Shown one piece after another: positions 43,602 through 52,558 of a stretch of 64,000 nt of DNA. The notes under the pieces are model-generated. The model did no database searches. It saw nothing but the letters and a program-made list of their open reading frames with translations, and was not told the DNA's origin. Every line of letters begins with the position of its first letter. The first letter of the stretch is position 1. The translations under genes and the position numbers were made by a program. This DNA is from JBEGHD01 sp049334165 (GTDB lineage: Bacteria > Bacteroidota > Bacteroidia > Flavobacteriales_D > Sanyastnellaceae). The stretch lies in assembly GCA_049334165.1 (NCBI GenBank), contig JBEGHD010000003.1, one strand, 5' to 3'.

Positions 43602-44504
43602 ATGATCCGCGTTGCGTGGAACGAAAAGTACGCCCATTCCCTTCCCGAAGGTCATCGCTTTCCGATGGAGAAGTACGATCTCCTTCCGCGGCAGCTTGTA
43701 CACGAAGGCACACTGGAATGGGAAAACTTCTTCTCCCCCGGTGAAATTAGTGAAGAGATGATTTTGCGAGTGCACGATCAGGAATACTGGAATCGCCTAA
43801 AAAACCTGGAACTCACCAGGCGGGAACAGCGTACCTCCGGATTTCCACACAACGAAGATTTAATCACGCGAGAGCGATCTATCGCGCAAGGTACTATCGA
43901 CTGCACTCATTTTGCTATGGATTGTGGAGTGGCTCTAAACATAGCTGGTGGCACTCATCACGCATTTACCAATCGAGCTGAAGGTTTTTGCCTGCTCAAT
44001 GATCAGGCCCTGGCTTCGAGATATTTACTTGACAACAAGCTGGCGAAGCAAATTCTTATTGTTGACCTCGATGTACATCAGGGGAACGGCACGGCTGAGA
44101 TTTTCGAGAACGAACCCAGAGTGTTCACCTTCAGCATGCACGGTGAAAAGAACTACCCACTAAAAAAGATGATCAGTGATCGCGACATCGAACTACCCGA
44201 CAACACAAGCGATGAGCACTACCTGAGTTTGCTGAGGGAAAACCTGAATGAGCTTGTGGAAAAGGTAAATCCAGACTTTGTTTTCTATCAATGTGGAGTC
44301 GACATTCTGGAAGGTGACAAACTAGGAAGAATGCAAGTGAGCCTCGATGGGTGTAAGAAGCGTGATGAAATGGTGCTGGGTAAGTTTGCCGATTTGGGAA
44401 TTCCGGTGGTTTGCTCGATGGGAGGAGGCTACTCAAAAGAAATCAGAAAAATCGTTGAAGCTCATGCAAACACCTTTCGAACAGCTCGCTTCCTTTTCGA
44501 TTGA
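43602..44504 (+). CDS. Histone deacetylase family protein (acetylpolyamine/acetylated-substrate amidohydrolase)
   Basis: A 300-residue class of arginase-fold Zn hydrolases. Visible motifs are AGGTHHAFTNRAEGFCLLND (active-site His pair), the zinc-binding LIVDLDVHQGNGTAEIF, FSMHGEKNYP and the second Asp in YQCGVDILEGDKLG, with SMGGGYSKE near the end. Bacterial members deacetylate small substrates such as acetylpolyamines or acetoin-pathway targets; the substrate here is unknown. It converges on the sugar-transferase gene with a 3-bp gap. Confidence 0.92.
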   Translation: MIRVAWNEKYAHSLPEGHRFPMEKYDLLPRQLVHEGTLEWENFFSPGEISEEMILRVHDQEYWNRLKNLELTRREQRTSGFPHNEDLITRERSIAQGTIDCTHFAMDCGVALNIAGGTHHAFTNRAEGFCLLNDQALASRYLLDNKLAKQILIVDLDVHQGNGTAEIFENEPRVFTFSMHGEKNYPLKKMISDRDIELPDNTSDEHYLSLLRENLNELVEKVNPDFVFYQCGVDILEGDKLGRMQVSLDGCKKRDEMVLGKFADLGIPVVCSMGGGYSKEIRKIVEAHANTFRTARFLFD

Positions 44505-44507
44505 GAA

Positions 44508-45920
44508 CTACTTCCCGTCTCCTTTTACCACAGTGAGAATCGTGTAAAGCAGGATTTTTAGATCCACTGCCAGACTCATATTTTCAATGTAAAGCACATC
44601 GTATTTCAGGCGATGAATCATCTGTTCTACGTTTTCAGCATAGCCATACTTCACCTGACCCCAGCTGGTAATTCCCGGTCGCACCTTCTGCAAGTGACGA
44701 TAGTGTGGAGCTTCCACCATGATCTTTTGAATGAAAAACTCCCTTTCCGGGCGCGGACCCACAAGCGACATATCACCTTTGAGCACGTTGAAAAACTGAG
44801 GGATTTCGTCAAGCCTGGTTTTTCTCAAGAACTTACCTACCGAAGTAATTCTACAGTCGTTTTCTCTAGCCAGTTGCGGCCCATCGGCTTCGGCATTTTG
44901 CACCATCGTCCGAAACTTATAGATATCGAACGGTTTTCCATTTTTTCCAATTCGCTCTTGCACAAAAAACACAGGTCCCCTGGAGTTTAGCTTGACCGCA
45001 AGAGCAATGGCCAAAAATACAGGTGACAAAATCAGAATTGCCACTAGCGAAACGAAGATGTCCATAATCCGCTTGATCGAAAATTGCCAGGCCGGCATGA
45101 TTTCGCGGTTAATCTGAACCAGAGGAGTACCAAAAATGCTGTTCATTTTTACCGAGCCCGAAAGTATATCGTACATGTCTGGAATGATCTTGACATTCAC
45201 TCCTGTGCCTTCCAGTTCGTTCAAAATATTACCAATTTCTTTGTGGTCAGAAGATTCAATGGCAATGATCACCTCCTCTACGTTTTTCTTGCTGATTAGA
45301 TCTGGCAACTGACCAAACTGCCCGAGGTATGGAATGTGCTCTTCCAATAGATTGTCTCGGCCATTCACACGCACAAAACCCAGAAACTTAAACCCAGGTG
45401 ATTTTTTCATTCCGCGAATTTCATCGAACATATTGAACGCACGCTCGTTACCACCGACAATAATTGTGTTGAACCCAATTTTGCCTGCATGAATTCTTTT
45501 CACGGTGCGCGTTGTGAGCCACAGTCGAAAAAGCAAGGTCAGTCCGAAATGAGTTGCAAAGAGCACCAATAGCGACTGGTAGTAGTCCTGATAGGTGTCG
45601 ATCATGTCATCCAGGATGAACACGAAGAAGATGCAGATCGTTCCAATCAGGCTTTGCAGGAAAGTATCCGCCAGCTCCTTAATTCGGTAACGTCTGTAGA
45701 TTTTGTTGTACTGGCCACTCAGTACGTAGAGCGCGATCCAAAAAATCGGGATAAAAAGCAGACCGAAGTAGTAGTTCTCATCGAGCTCAATTTCCTGGAG
45801 AGTTCTGGGCACTTTTGTTTCCAGGTAGACTTTCCTAAAGACATACAAAACTGTCCAGGCAACAGAGGCACTGAAAAAGTCAGCTATAAGATATTTTAAT
45901 GCTTGTAGCTTTTTATTCAT
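44508..45920 (-). CDS. Polyprenyl-phosphate sugar phosphotransferase (WcaJ/WbaP type)
   Basis: This 470-residue membrane enzyme puts the first sugar phosphate on undecaprenyl phosphate and so primes exopolysaccharide or O-antigen synthesis. It has four N-terminal transmembrane helices and a CoA-binding-like cytosolic domain (IIVGGNERAFNMFDEIRG). A re-entrant helix (IKRIMDIFVSLVAILILSP) precedes the catalytic bacterial sugar transferase domain (GPVFFVQERIGKNGKPFDI, FRTM, LRKTRLDEIPQFFNVLKGDM, LVGPRPERE, VRPGITSWGQV). It follows a lipoprotein gene at 3 bp, implying co-transcription. No glycosyltransferase cluster is visible around it. Confidence 0.94.
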   Translation of the reverse strand: MNKKLQALKYLIADFFSASVAWTVLYVFRKVYLETKVPRTLQEIELDENYYFGLLFIPIFWIALYVLSGQYNKIYRRYRIKELADTFLQSLIGTICIFFVFILDDMIDTYQDYYQSLLVLFATHFGLTLLFRLWLTTRTVKRIHAGKIGFNTIIVGGNERAFNMFDEIRGMKKSPGFKFLGFVRVNGRDNLLEEHIPYLGQFGQLPDLISKKNVEEVIIAIESSDHKEIGNILNELEGTGVNVKIIPDMYDILSGSVKMNSIFGTPLVQINREIMPAWQFSIKRIMDIFVSLVAILILSPVFLAIALAVKLNSRGPVFFVQERIGKNGKPFDIYKFRTMVQNAEADGPQLARENDCRITSVGKFLRKTRLDEIPQFFNVLKGDMSLVGPRPEREFFIQKIMVEAPHYRHLQKVRPGITSWGQVKYGYAENVEQMIHRLKYDVLYIENMSLAVDLKILLYTILTVVKGDGK

Positions 45921-45923
45921 GCG

Positions 45924-46790
45924 TTATCTGTGAAGGATCTTGATGTTATCGAAATAAACCTGTCCTGTTTCATTGTCCCCATCCAGCCCGGATTCGATGT
46001 AAAGCTCAAAACTCTGCGCGTTGGGATAAAGCGTAACAACGTATCCCAGGTCAATGTAGAGCTTTGTCCATTCCGAAGGTCCGTCATCACGGGGATTCAC
46101 CTGTAGAGCAAACTGCTTGTCGATCCCGCCAGGACCCTCGGCAATCAGACCAACTACAAATGAGTTGTTCGATCGGTAATTGAGCTCTGCCATAACAACC
46201 TGATTGAACGGGAGGGCGAGGTTTTCATCAGTTTTTCCGTAGTAATATTGCTTGTCCTCAGTAAGGGTGATTTTACCCGTGCCATTGCCTTCAAAGACCA
46301 GTTCTTCATCGTTGACGATAGTCATAGAAGTGTCTGAAAACTCATCAGGATCGAACTTAATTCCCGGATCTTCAAAATCTTCATGGAAGAAATCCAATCC
46401 TTCGATGTAAGAAAACTGAGGTATGAGCGTGTCGGTTTCGAACGGTTGAAGGTTCACTATTTCTTCGTGGACCGTGTAAAAAGGATAAATAATCCGGGTT
46501 TCAGAGCTACCGTTGTTTTTAATTCCCGCTCCAATTTGGATTTCTGTATCGCCTTGTTCCAATATAGGAATGTCTGCCGGAAGATCGTAAACGCCAACAT
46601 TTTTGCCATTAGCATAAACCCATAGCTCGGTGATGTTTTGGCTGTCGGAGCCTTCACCTGCAGAAGTTTCGAACTCGAAAGTTTCGATGTGAATGTAAGC
46701 TGGCTCCTCTTCGGTGGGATTAATCACTTCGCAGGAAAACAACGTTCCACAAAAAATAGCAGCTAAAAGTGTGTATAGTTTTCTATTCAT
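45924..46790 (-). CDS. Lipoprotein co-transcribed with the sugar phosphotransferase
   Basis: A 288-residue lipoprotein (signal LYTLLAAIFCGTLFSC, Cys at about 20). The body is beta-rich: residues 35-130 resemble an Ig-like region (ITELWVYANGKNVGVYDLPA, GAGIKNNGSSETRIIYPFY). The C-terminal half resembles a carbohydrate-binding beta-sandwich (VVMAELNYRSNNSFVVGLIA, WTKLYIDLGYVV, AQSFELYIESGLDGDNETG, VYFDNIKILHR). No named family was recognised. Its position 3 bp before a priming glycosyltransferase suggests a role with a surface polysaccharide; this is inference. Confidence 0.75.
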   Translation of the reverse strand: MNRKLYTLLAAIFCGTLFSCEVINPTEEEPAYIHIETFEFETSAGEGSDSQNITELWVYANGKNVGVYDLPADIPILEQGDTEIQIGAGIKNNGSSETRIIYPFYTVHEEIVNLQPFETDTLIPQFSYIEGLDFFHEDFEDPGIKFDPDEFSDTSMTIVNDEELVFEGNGTGKITLTEDKQYYYGKTDENLALPFNQVVMAELNYRSNNSFVVGLIAEGPGGIDKQFALQVNPRDDGPSEWTKLYIDLGYVVTLYPNAQSFELYIESGLDGDNETGQVYFDNIKILHR

Positions 46791-46940
46791 TTCCCCAAAG
46801 TTCCCCCTGATTATCGGCTGGCGAAATTAAAAATTTAGATCTTATCTGTCTTAATTAAAGGTGTATCACCTCACGGCAACAACCCTAACCTAACGAAGGC
46901 ATTCAGAAAATTATTTCCGCGGAGAGTTCAAAAGTGACCT

Positions 46941-47936
46941 TTAACTTTCTTCAATAGTTGGAGTTCCAAACTTCATTTTCTGTAAAATTTGGTGAGCAAC
47001 ATCCAGAGCTTTAGCGCCATCTTCCGCTGTCACTATTGGCTCCGTATTGTCTTTGATTGCATCTGCCAGTGCTTCAAGTTCATCCCTTATGGGATTGGTT
47101 TCGGCAATTTCCGGGCGATCAAAAATTATTTCTTTTTGACCTTTACCTTCCGGCAAATCGATGACCATGGCAAAAGGGTCTGCTTCGCCATCTACGGATT
47201 TCATTCTCACGATCTCTGTTTTCTTCTCGAGAAAATCTACCGAGATGTAAGCGTCACGTTGGAAGAATCGCGACTTGCGCATGTTTTTCAACGAGATTCT
47301 GCTGGCGGTTAGGTTTGCCACGCAGCCATTGTCAAATTCGATTCGGGCGTTGGCGATGTCGGGAGTATCTGAAACTACCGCTACTCCACTCGCGCTAATT
47401 CGTTTTACACCTGCTTTCACAACGCTCAATATGATATCCAAATCGTGGATCATCAAATCTAAAATCACCGAAACATCAGTACCGCGAGGGTTAAACTGGG
47501 CCAGTCGGTGAGTTTCAATGAATCGCGGCTGATCGAAATATTCGATGGCCGAACGAAACGCGGGATTGAAACGCTCTACGTGACCGACCTGCATTTTCAC
47601 ATCAGCCTCCTGAGCGAGGTTGATCAATGCCCTTGCCTCTTCAATGGTGTTGGTCACCGGCTTTTCGATAAAAACATGACGAGAATTCTTAAGCGCTTTG
47701 GCTGCACAATCGTAGTGCGACAAAGTGGGCGTAACAATGTCTACTACATCCACAGCTTCGATCAGATCGTCAATAGAATCGAAAGCTTTCAGTTTAAATT
47801 TCTCGGCTGCTGCCGCTGCTGCCTCTTTGCTTGGGTCGTAAAAACCAATCAATTCGTATTTTTCAGGTAACTGCAAAATGCAGTTCAAATGAATTTTACC
47901 GAGGTGTCCGGCACCTAAAACGCCAATTTTCAACAT
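46941..47936 (-). CDS. Gfo/Idh/MocA family NAD(P)-dependent oxidoreductase
   Basis: A 331-residue enzyme with an N-terminal Rossmann fold (IGVLGAGHLGKIHL), the EKP motif (HVFIEKPVTNTIEEA), the GHVERFNPAF segment and the C-terminal alpha/beta domain (LDLMIHDLDIILSVV with the catalytic-region His). Such enzymes oxidise or reduce sugars and related cyclic polyols. The closest type by its GHVERFNPA motif is a UDP-sugar or inositol-like dehydrogenase, but the substrate is not certain. It lies upstream of the polysaccharide lipoprotein and priming transferase on the same strand. Confidence 0.9.
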   Translation of the reverse strand: MLKIGVLGAGHLGKIHLNCILQLPEKYELIGFYDPSKEAAAAAAEKFKLKAFDSIDDLIEAVDVVDIVTPTLSHYDCAAKALKNSRHVFIEKPVTNTIEEARALINLAQEADVKMQVGHVERFNPAFRSAIEYFDQPRFIETHRLAQFNPRGTDVSVILDLMIHDLDIILSVVKAGVKRISASGVAVVSDTPDIANARIEFDNGCVANLTASRISLKNMRKSRFFQRDAYISVDFLEKKTEIVRMKSVDGEADPFAMVIDLPEGKGQKEIIFDRPEIAETNPIRDELEALADAIKDNTEPIVTAEDGAKALDVAHQILQKMKFGTPTIEES

Positions 47937-47959
47937 GCTTTATTCCTTTTAATCCCGGC

Positions 47960-47967
47960 CAAAACTA
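47960..47967 (-). promoter_or_regulatory. -7 box of the Gfo/Idh/MocA gene
   Basis: TAGTTTTG on the minus strand, exact TAnnTTTG match 23 nt before the start codon. Confidence 0.4.
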
Positions 47968-48041
47968 CAGGTTAAAAGTTTTGGACATTGCAGATTTGAT
48001 ATAAATTATCAACATCAAAAGTGTAGCTTTCAATACATGCG

Positions 48042-48049
48042 TAACTTTG
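48042..48049 (+). promoter_or_regulatory. -7 box of pcm
   Basis: TAACTTTG, exact TAnnTTTG match. It decides the pcm start: the longer frame beginning at 48047 would start inside this box, so the ATG at 48068 is preferred. Confidence 0.45.
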
Positions 48050-48067
48050 GAATTCAAGAATGGAGCT

Positions 48068-48742
48068 ATGGTAGAAAAGATTGAGGACAATTATCGACAC
48101 AAGGGAATGAGAAGGCGCCTGATGGATAACATCAAGGAGAAAGGAATCACCGATCAGAAGGTGCTCGATGCAATGATGAATGTGCCACGCCATGTCTTTC
48201 TCTCTTCCGCTTTTTTGGAATATGCCTACGATGACAAACCATTTCAAATTGGCGCTGGGCAAACCATCAGCCAACCTTTCACTGTAGGTTTTCAAACTCA
48301 GCTTCTCGATATTTCTCCCAGAGAAAAAGTACTGGAAATCGGAACTGGCTCTGGCTATCAGGCTGCCGTGCTTTGCGAGCTTGGCGCTAAAGTTTACACG
48401 ATAGAACGCCAAAAAGTACTCTTTGACAAAGCGAAAAAAATGCTCGCCAGGTTGAACTACACTGCCAAAGTTTTCTTCGGAGATGGCTACAAGGGAAAGC
48501 CTCAGTTTGGACCTTACGACAAAATCCTGGTGACTTGTGGTGCCCCGCGCATCCCCGAAAAGCTACTGGAGCAGTTAAAAGTTGGTGGGAAAATGGTGAT
48601 CCCGTTGGGCTCTGGAAGAGTTCAGGAAATGACGGAAATTATCAAGGTAGACGAAAATGAATACAAGCGCAAAAAACACGGATCGTTTTCATTTGTTCCT
48701 ATGCTTGAAAAGAAACAAATGACCGATCCCGACAAGCAATAA
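48068..48742 (+). CDS. pcm: Protein-L-isoaspartate(D-aspartate) O-methyltransferase
   Basis: A 224-residue SAM-dependent repair enzyme that methylates isoaspartyl residues in aged proteins. It has the family-specific AGQTISQPFTVGFQTQLL, SAM motif I EIGTGSGYQAAVL, VYTIERQ, FFGDGYKGKPQFGPYDKI and TCGAPRIPEKLLEQLKVGG. Complete, no signal peptide. It is 46 bp before nnr on the same strand. Confidence 0.95.
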   Translation: MVEKIEDNYRHKGMRRRLMDNIKEKGITDQKVLDAMMNVPRHVFLSSAFLEYAYDDKPFQIGAGQTISQPFTVGFQTQLLDISPREKVLEIGTGSGYQAAVLCELGAKVYTIERQKVLFDKAKKMLARLNYTAKVFFGDGYKGKPQFGPYDKILVTCGAPRIPEKLLEQLKVGGKMVIPLGSGRVQEMTEIIKVDENEYKRKKHGSFSFVPMLEKKQMTDPDKQ

Positions 48743-48788
48743 GATCTGTGAGGGATTTTCGGTCTTAGAAACAAAATCTGAAATCAAC

Positions 48789-50291
48789 ATGAAAATTCTC
48801 ACTGCCGGGCAAATTGGCCAACTCGATGCTCACACGATAGAACACGAACCCATCCCTTCCATCCACCTCATGGAGCGCGCTGCCGAGAGCTGTGTGGAAT
48901 GGCTCTGGAAAGAATTTGGAGAGCAGCAGTATTCCTTTTTTTGCGGAACCGGCAACAACGGAGGCGATGGTCTGGCCATGGCCCGACATTTCAGCCTGAG
49001 AAAATATGACTGTGAAGTCTACATTCTTGGCGATGCTCAAAAAGGCAGTGACGATTTCAAAACCAACCTTGACAGACTCGAGGAAACGGACTGCCGGATT
49101 TACTACCTCAACTCCGAAAATCACCTCTTTACCCTTCCGAAAAAAAGCTTCATTGTCGATTGCATTTTTGGCTCGGGACTCAACAGGCCCGTTGAAGGCT
49201 GGCGTGCCGAGATTATAGAAAGACTAAACAAAAGTGGTCACAAAAAAGTCGCCATCGACATACCGTCAGGGCTTTTTGCAGATCCTCTCGAACAGCAAGA
49301 CGACTGCTGTTTGGAAGCGGATATTACGCTCACTTTTCAGGTTCCAAAGCGCGCTTTTCTCTTTAGGGAAAACGAGAAGAAAGTTGGGCGCGTGGTCGTT
49401 CGCGACATCGGTCTCGACCGGAAATTTCACGATAGCCTCGACTCCAACCTCGAGTTTACAGATCTCGAATGGGCCAAGTCCGTTCATCGCGACCGGAGTC
49501 ACTTTTCGCACAAAGGAACTTTTGGTCACCTGGTAATCTGCGGGGGAAGCAAAGGAAAGATTGGTGCTGTTACGCTTGCCGCAAGATCGGCATTGCGAAG
49601 TGGTGTGGGGTTGGTCACGGCTCTCATTCCCGAAATTGGCTACACGGCATTTCAACAATCTGTGCCGTCTGCCATGTGCCTCACCTCTGGCGGCAAATAC
49701 ATAGTCGATTTCAACACCGAGATTGACGCAGATGTAATTGCTGTAGGACCGGGACTCGGAACTGACCAGGACACGGCTAAGGCATTTGGTGAATTCCTGG
49801 AAAAAAACAGAGTACCGCTGGTTGTAGACGCAGATGGGCTCAACCTCCTGGCAGAAAATTCTGAGCTACTTCGAAAGCTTCCGGAAAATTCAATTCTCAC
49901 TCCTCACCCAAAAGAATTTGACCGCTTGTTTGGCGAACATCAAAACGGTTTTGACAGGTTCAAGACACTGCAGGAAAAAGCGAAGGAGCTCAAGTTGGTG
50001 ATCATTTTGAAAGGAGCTTTTACCCGAATAGCGCTCCCAAATGGAAAAGTCTTCTTCAACTCCACCGGAAACCCGGGAATGGCCACTGGCGGAATGGGCG
50101 ATGCGCTCACTGGAATAGCGGCTTCTCTCATGGCTCAGGGCTATCCTGCTGATGAGGCCGCTGTATTTGGTGTTTTTGTCCACGGTAAAGCTGCCGACCT
50201 GGCGTTGGAAAAAGAATCTCAGGAAAGCTTGCTGGCAGAAGACCTGCCTCAGTTTTTAGGACAGGTATTCAAGTTGATTGCAAAAGTTTAG
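48789..50291 (+). CDS. nnr: Bifunctional NAD(P)H-hydrate epimerase / ADP-dependent dehydratase
   Basis: A 500-residue repair enzyme that epimerises and dehydrates damaged NAD(P)H hydrates. The N-terminal YjeF_N domain has LMERAAESCVEWLW, FCGTGNNGGDGLAMAR and VDCIFGSGLNRPVEG with IDIPSGL. The C-terminal ribokinase-like domain has SHKGTFGHLVICGGS, GPGLGTDQDTA, VVDADGLNLL, LTPHPKEFDRLFG and TGNPGMATGGMGDALTGI. Normal two-domain length. Its stop overlaps the convergent YciO/TsaC stop in the four bases TTAG. Confidence 0.95.
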   Translation: MKILTAGQIGQLDAHTIEHEPIPSIHLMERAAESCVEWLWKEFGEQQYSFFCGTGNNGGDGLAMARHFSLRKYDCEVYILGDAQKGSDDFKTNLDRLEETDCRIYYLNSENHLFTLPKKSFIVDCIFGSGLNRPVEGWRAEIIERLNKSGHKKVAIDIPSGLFADPLEQQDDCCLEADITLTFQVPKRAFLFRENEKKVGRVVVRDIGLDRKFHDSLDSNLEFTDLEWAKSVHRDRSHFSHKGTFGHLVICGGSKGKIGAVTLAARSALRSGVGLVTALIPEIGYTAFQQSVPSAMCLTSGGKYIVDFNTEIDADVIAVGPGLGTDQDTAKAFGEFLEKNRVPLVVDADGLNLLAENSELLRKLPENSILTPHPKEFDRLFGEHQNGFDRFKTLQEKAKELKLVIILKGAFTRIALPNGKVFFNSTGNPGMATGGMGDALTGIAASLMAQGYPADEAAVFGVFVHGKAADLALEKESQESLLAEDLPQFLGQVFKLIAKV

Positions 50292-50908
50292 AGCACGCTG
50301 TCTACCGGCCCAATTCCTTCGCGCACGAGTACAGGCTCACCAGAAGTGCAGTCGAAAATGGTCGAAGCTTCGTTGTTTCCAAATCCTCCGTTGATCACAA
50401 TGTCCACATCGTTCTGGTACTTCTCGTGAATCAGCTCAGGATCGGTTGTGTACTCGAGAACTTCATCGTCATCATGCACAGAAGTAGCAATAATCGGATG
50501 GCCCAACCTCCGCACAATTTCCAGAGCGATGTTGTTGTCGGGAATTCGAATCCCGATTGTTTTCTTCTTCGCTTTGAAGATCTTAGGCACGTTGGTGTTG
50601 GCGTTCAACAAAAACGTGTATGGCCCAGGCAAAGCGCGTTTCATCAACTTGTAGATGTGATTTTCTACTGGCTTGCAAAAGTTTGAAAGCTGGCTGAGGT
50701 CGTGGCAAATGATGGAGAAATTGGCTTTCTCTGGTTTCACCTCTTTCAGTCGGGCTACTCGCTCGTAAGCTTTTTGATTTCCCATGTCGCAACCGATGCT
50801 ATAAACCGTATCGGTTGGATAAATAATCAATCCGCCATCTTTCAGGCAGTCGACTACCTGCTGCATTCTGCGGTCATCAGGATTCTCTGGGTGGATGTTG
50901 AGTAGCAT
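50288..50908 (-). CDS. YciO/YrdC/Sua5 family protein (L-threonylcarbamoyladenylate synthase-like)
   Basis: A 206-residue protein, the length of E. coli YciO. The start at MLLNIHPENPDDRRM is chosen because the longer frame upstream runs through a hairpin that probably terminates the next gene. Motifs are GGLIIYPTDTVYSIGCDM, FSIICHDLSQLSNF, LPGPYTFLLNANTNVPK, TIGIRIPDN and HPIIATSVHDDDE. It either makes threonylcarbamoyl-AMP for tRNA t6A modification or is the YciO paralogue of that enzyme. The sequence alone cannot separate the two. Confidence 0.88.
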   Translation of the reverse strand: MLLNIHPENPDDRRMQQVVDCLKDGGLIIYPTDTVYSIGCDMGNQKAYERVARLKEVKPEKANFSIICHDLSQLSNFCKPVENHIYKLMKRALPGPYTFLLNANTNVPKIFKAKKKTIGIRIPDNNIALEIVRRLGHPIIATSVHDDDEVLEYTTDPELIHEKYQNDVDIVINGGFGNNEASTIFDCTSGEPVLVREGIGPVDSVL

Positions 50909-50955
50909 AACTTCAGCTTTTGATGTTGTTGATTGATTGAAGAAAAGATAACGAA

Positions 50956-50986
50956 AGGTAGCCTCCAAAGTTCAAAGAAGCTACCT
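50956..50986 (-). terminator. Probable terminator of the small transaldolase gene
   Basis: On the minus strand AGGTAGC, an 18-nt loop region and GCTACCT form a 7-bp stem followed by a modest T-rich tail. It lies 24 bp past the transaldolase stop and overlaps only the unlikely 5' extension of the YciO frame. Confidence 0.5.
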
Positions 50987-51009
50987 CTCGTTGAAAAATC
51001 TTTATTTGA

Positions 51010-51678
51010 CTAGCCGGCTACCTTCTCGCTGGCTTTTTTGTGATCCGCCAAAAACTTCTCGAGTCCAATGTCAGTCAGTGGGTGGTTGAGTAGTCCTGTG
51101 ATTGAGCTTAGAGGCCCGGTCATCACATCGGCACCAATTTCAGCACATTCGATTACGTGCATTGTGTGGCGAACGCTGGCAGCCAAAATTTGAGTCTGGA
51201 AACCGTAGTTGTCGTAGATGTGGCGAATCTGCCCAATGAGCTGCACACCACTTGTAGAAATGTCATCGAGTCGACCCATAAAAGGTGAAACGTAAGTCGC
51301 ACCTGCTTTGGCAGCCAACAGGGCCTGACCTGCTGAAAAGACCAATGTGCAGTTCGTCTTGATCCCTTTGTCTGAAAAGTATTTCAAGGCTTTCACACCT
51401 TCTTTGATCATCGGTACTTTCACCACGATGTTGTCGTGAAGTTTTGCCAGCTCCTCGCCTTCTCGCACTATCCCTTCAAAATCGGTTGAGATCACTTCGG
51501 CACTCACGTCACCGTCTACAATCTCGCAGATTTTTTTGTAGTGATTAATTACGTTCTCCTGGCCGGTAATTCCCTCTTTTGCCATTAGCGATGGATTGGT
51601 GGTCACACCGTCCAAAATCCCCATGTCCTGGGCTTCTTTAATTTGGTCGAGATTTGCTGTGTCGATGAAAAACTTCAT
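51010..51678 (-). CDS. Small transaldolase / fructose-6-phosphate aldolase family (TalC/Fsa)
   Basis: A 222-residue member of the short transaldolase subfamily: MKFFIDTANLDQIKEAQDMG, GVTTNPSLMAKEG, DNIVVKVPMI with the likely Schiff-base Lys, IKTNCTLVFSAGQALLAAKA, YVSPFMGRLDDI, and ILAASVRHTMHVIE. It likely transfers dihydroxyacetone units in the pentose phosphate pathway; rpe of the same pathway is elsewhere in the window. Complete, with an exact -7 box 41 nt upstream. Confidence 0.93.
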   Translation of the reverse strand: MKFFIDTANLDQIKEAQDMGILDGVTTNPSLMAKEGITGQENVINHYKKICEIVDGDVSAEVISTDFEGIVREGEELAKLHDNIVVKVPMIKEGVKALKYFSDKGIKTNCTLVFSAGQALLAAKAGATYVSPFMGRLDDISTSGVQLIGQIRHIYDNYGFQTQILAASVRHTMHVIECAEIGADVMTGPLSSITGLLNHPLTDIGLEKFLADHKKASEKVAG

Positions 51679-51718
51679 GAGTTGGTGATTTATTTGATTC
51701 TTAGACTGAGTACTCAGG

Positions 51719-51726
51719 CAAAAGTA
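51719..51726 (-). promoter_or_regulatory. -7 box of the transaldolase gene
   Basis: TACTTTTG on the minus strand, exact TAnnTTTG match. A GAGTACTC palindrome (51708-51715) lies between it and the start codon, near the expected transcription start. Confidence 0.4.
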
Positions 51727-51827
51727 CGCAGCCCGCAGCCATTAATCAAAAGAAATGGTTCGAACGAAGCGCTTCGTTGAAAAGTTTTGTGGAAATGGTA
51801 TTTTCGTTTGGACAAAGAATTTTGCAT

Positions 51828-52163
51828 ATGCTGAGTAAAGATGAAAAGAAAGAAATCGCTGAGGCCATTGAAAAAAGCATTGGCGAAATGCAAAAGAAGA
51901 TAGAGGAGTACAAAGAACTCACTAAGCCAATTTCGCCCGAAAATGCAATTGGCCGCGTGAGTAGAATGGATGCAATTAATAACAAAAGCGTAAACGAAGC
52001 TGCACTGAGACAAGCTGAAATGAAGCTTCGGAAAATGCAGCAGTCGCTCGAAAAAATTGACCAGTCACACTTTGGCACCTGCACGGGCTGTGGCGAACAA
52101 ATTCCCCTTGGGAGAATTATGCTCATGCCCGAAAGCACAAAATGTGTACGTTGTGCTCAGTAA
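51828..52163 (+). CDS. DksA/TraR-type C4 zinc-finger protein, 111 aa
   Basis: The start is set at MLSKDEKKEIAEAI; the frame extends 51 bases further but into the probable promoter (TATTTTCG near 51797). The N-terminal two-thirds is a long charged coiled coil (SIGEMQKKIEEYKEL, AEMKLRKMQQSLEKI). It ends in a four-Cys zinc finger, CTGCGEQIP ... CVRC. This is the DksA/TraR shape: a coiled coil that can enter the RNA polymerase secondary channel. It lacks a DxxDxA tip that I can identify with confidence, so a transcriptional role is likely but unproven. Confidence 0.82.
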   Translation: MLSKDEKKEIAEAIEKSIGEMQKKIEEYKELTKPISPENAIGRVSRMDAINNKSVNEAALRQAEMKLRKMQQSLEKIDQSHFGTCTGCGEQIPLGRIMLMPESTKCVRCAQ

Positions 52164-52190
52164 TTTTTTTGAAACACAAATCGGAAACCA

Positions 52191-52550
52191 ATGATAACAG
52201 TTATCGGACGAATTTTAATGGTAAGTATCGCTGTCATCCTCAGCGCATTCTTACTACCCGGAGTTACGGTTGATAATTTTCTCTATGCCATTTTAGTAGC
52301 CGTAGTTTTATCCATTTTGAACACCATTGTAAAACCCATTCTGGTTATTTTCACCATTCCGATCACGGTGCTGACACTTGGTCTGTTTCTGCTAGTGATC
52401 AACGCCATCATTATCATTTTGACAGATTCGCTGATAGCGGGTTTTCACGTGGAAAATTTTTGGTGGGCTCTTCTTTTCAGTCTGGTTTTATCGGTCATCG
52501 TTTCCATTTTCGAGAGCTTCGACAGAAAGAAAAAAGACACCGACCGCTAG
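52191..52550 (+). CDS. Phage-holin-like (PF04020-type) membrane protein
   Basis: A 119-residue protein with four hydrophobic helices (RILMVSIAVILSAFLLPGV, FLYAILVAVVLSILNTI, ITVLTLGLFLLVINAIIII, WWALLFSLVLSVIVSIF). It shows the family pattern PGV-x-VDN, LNTIVKPIL and P-x-TVLTLGLF. Despite the family name these are chromosomal membrane proteins of unknown role; nothing phage-like surrounds it. It follows the DksA-like gene by 27 bp and is probably co-transcribed. Confidence 0.88.
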   Translation: MITVIGRILMVSIAVILSAFLLPGVTVDNFLYAILVAVVLSILNTIVKPILVIFTIPITVLTLGLFLLVINAIIIILTDSLIAGFHVENFWWALLFSLVLSVIVSIFESFDRKKKDTDR

Positions 52551-52558
52551 TCAGAAAA

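Noticed and set aside
52191..52550. Holin-like gene as evidence of a prophage
   Set aside because: Only the family name is phage-related; no lysin, tail, capsid or integrase genes are nearby and the neighbours are housekeeping-type genes.
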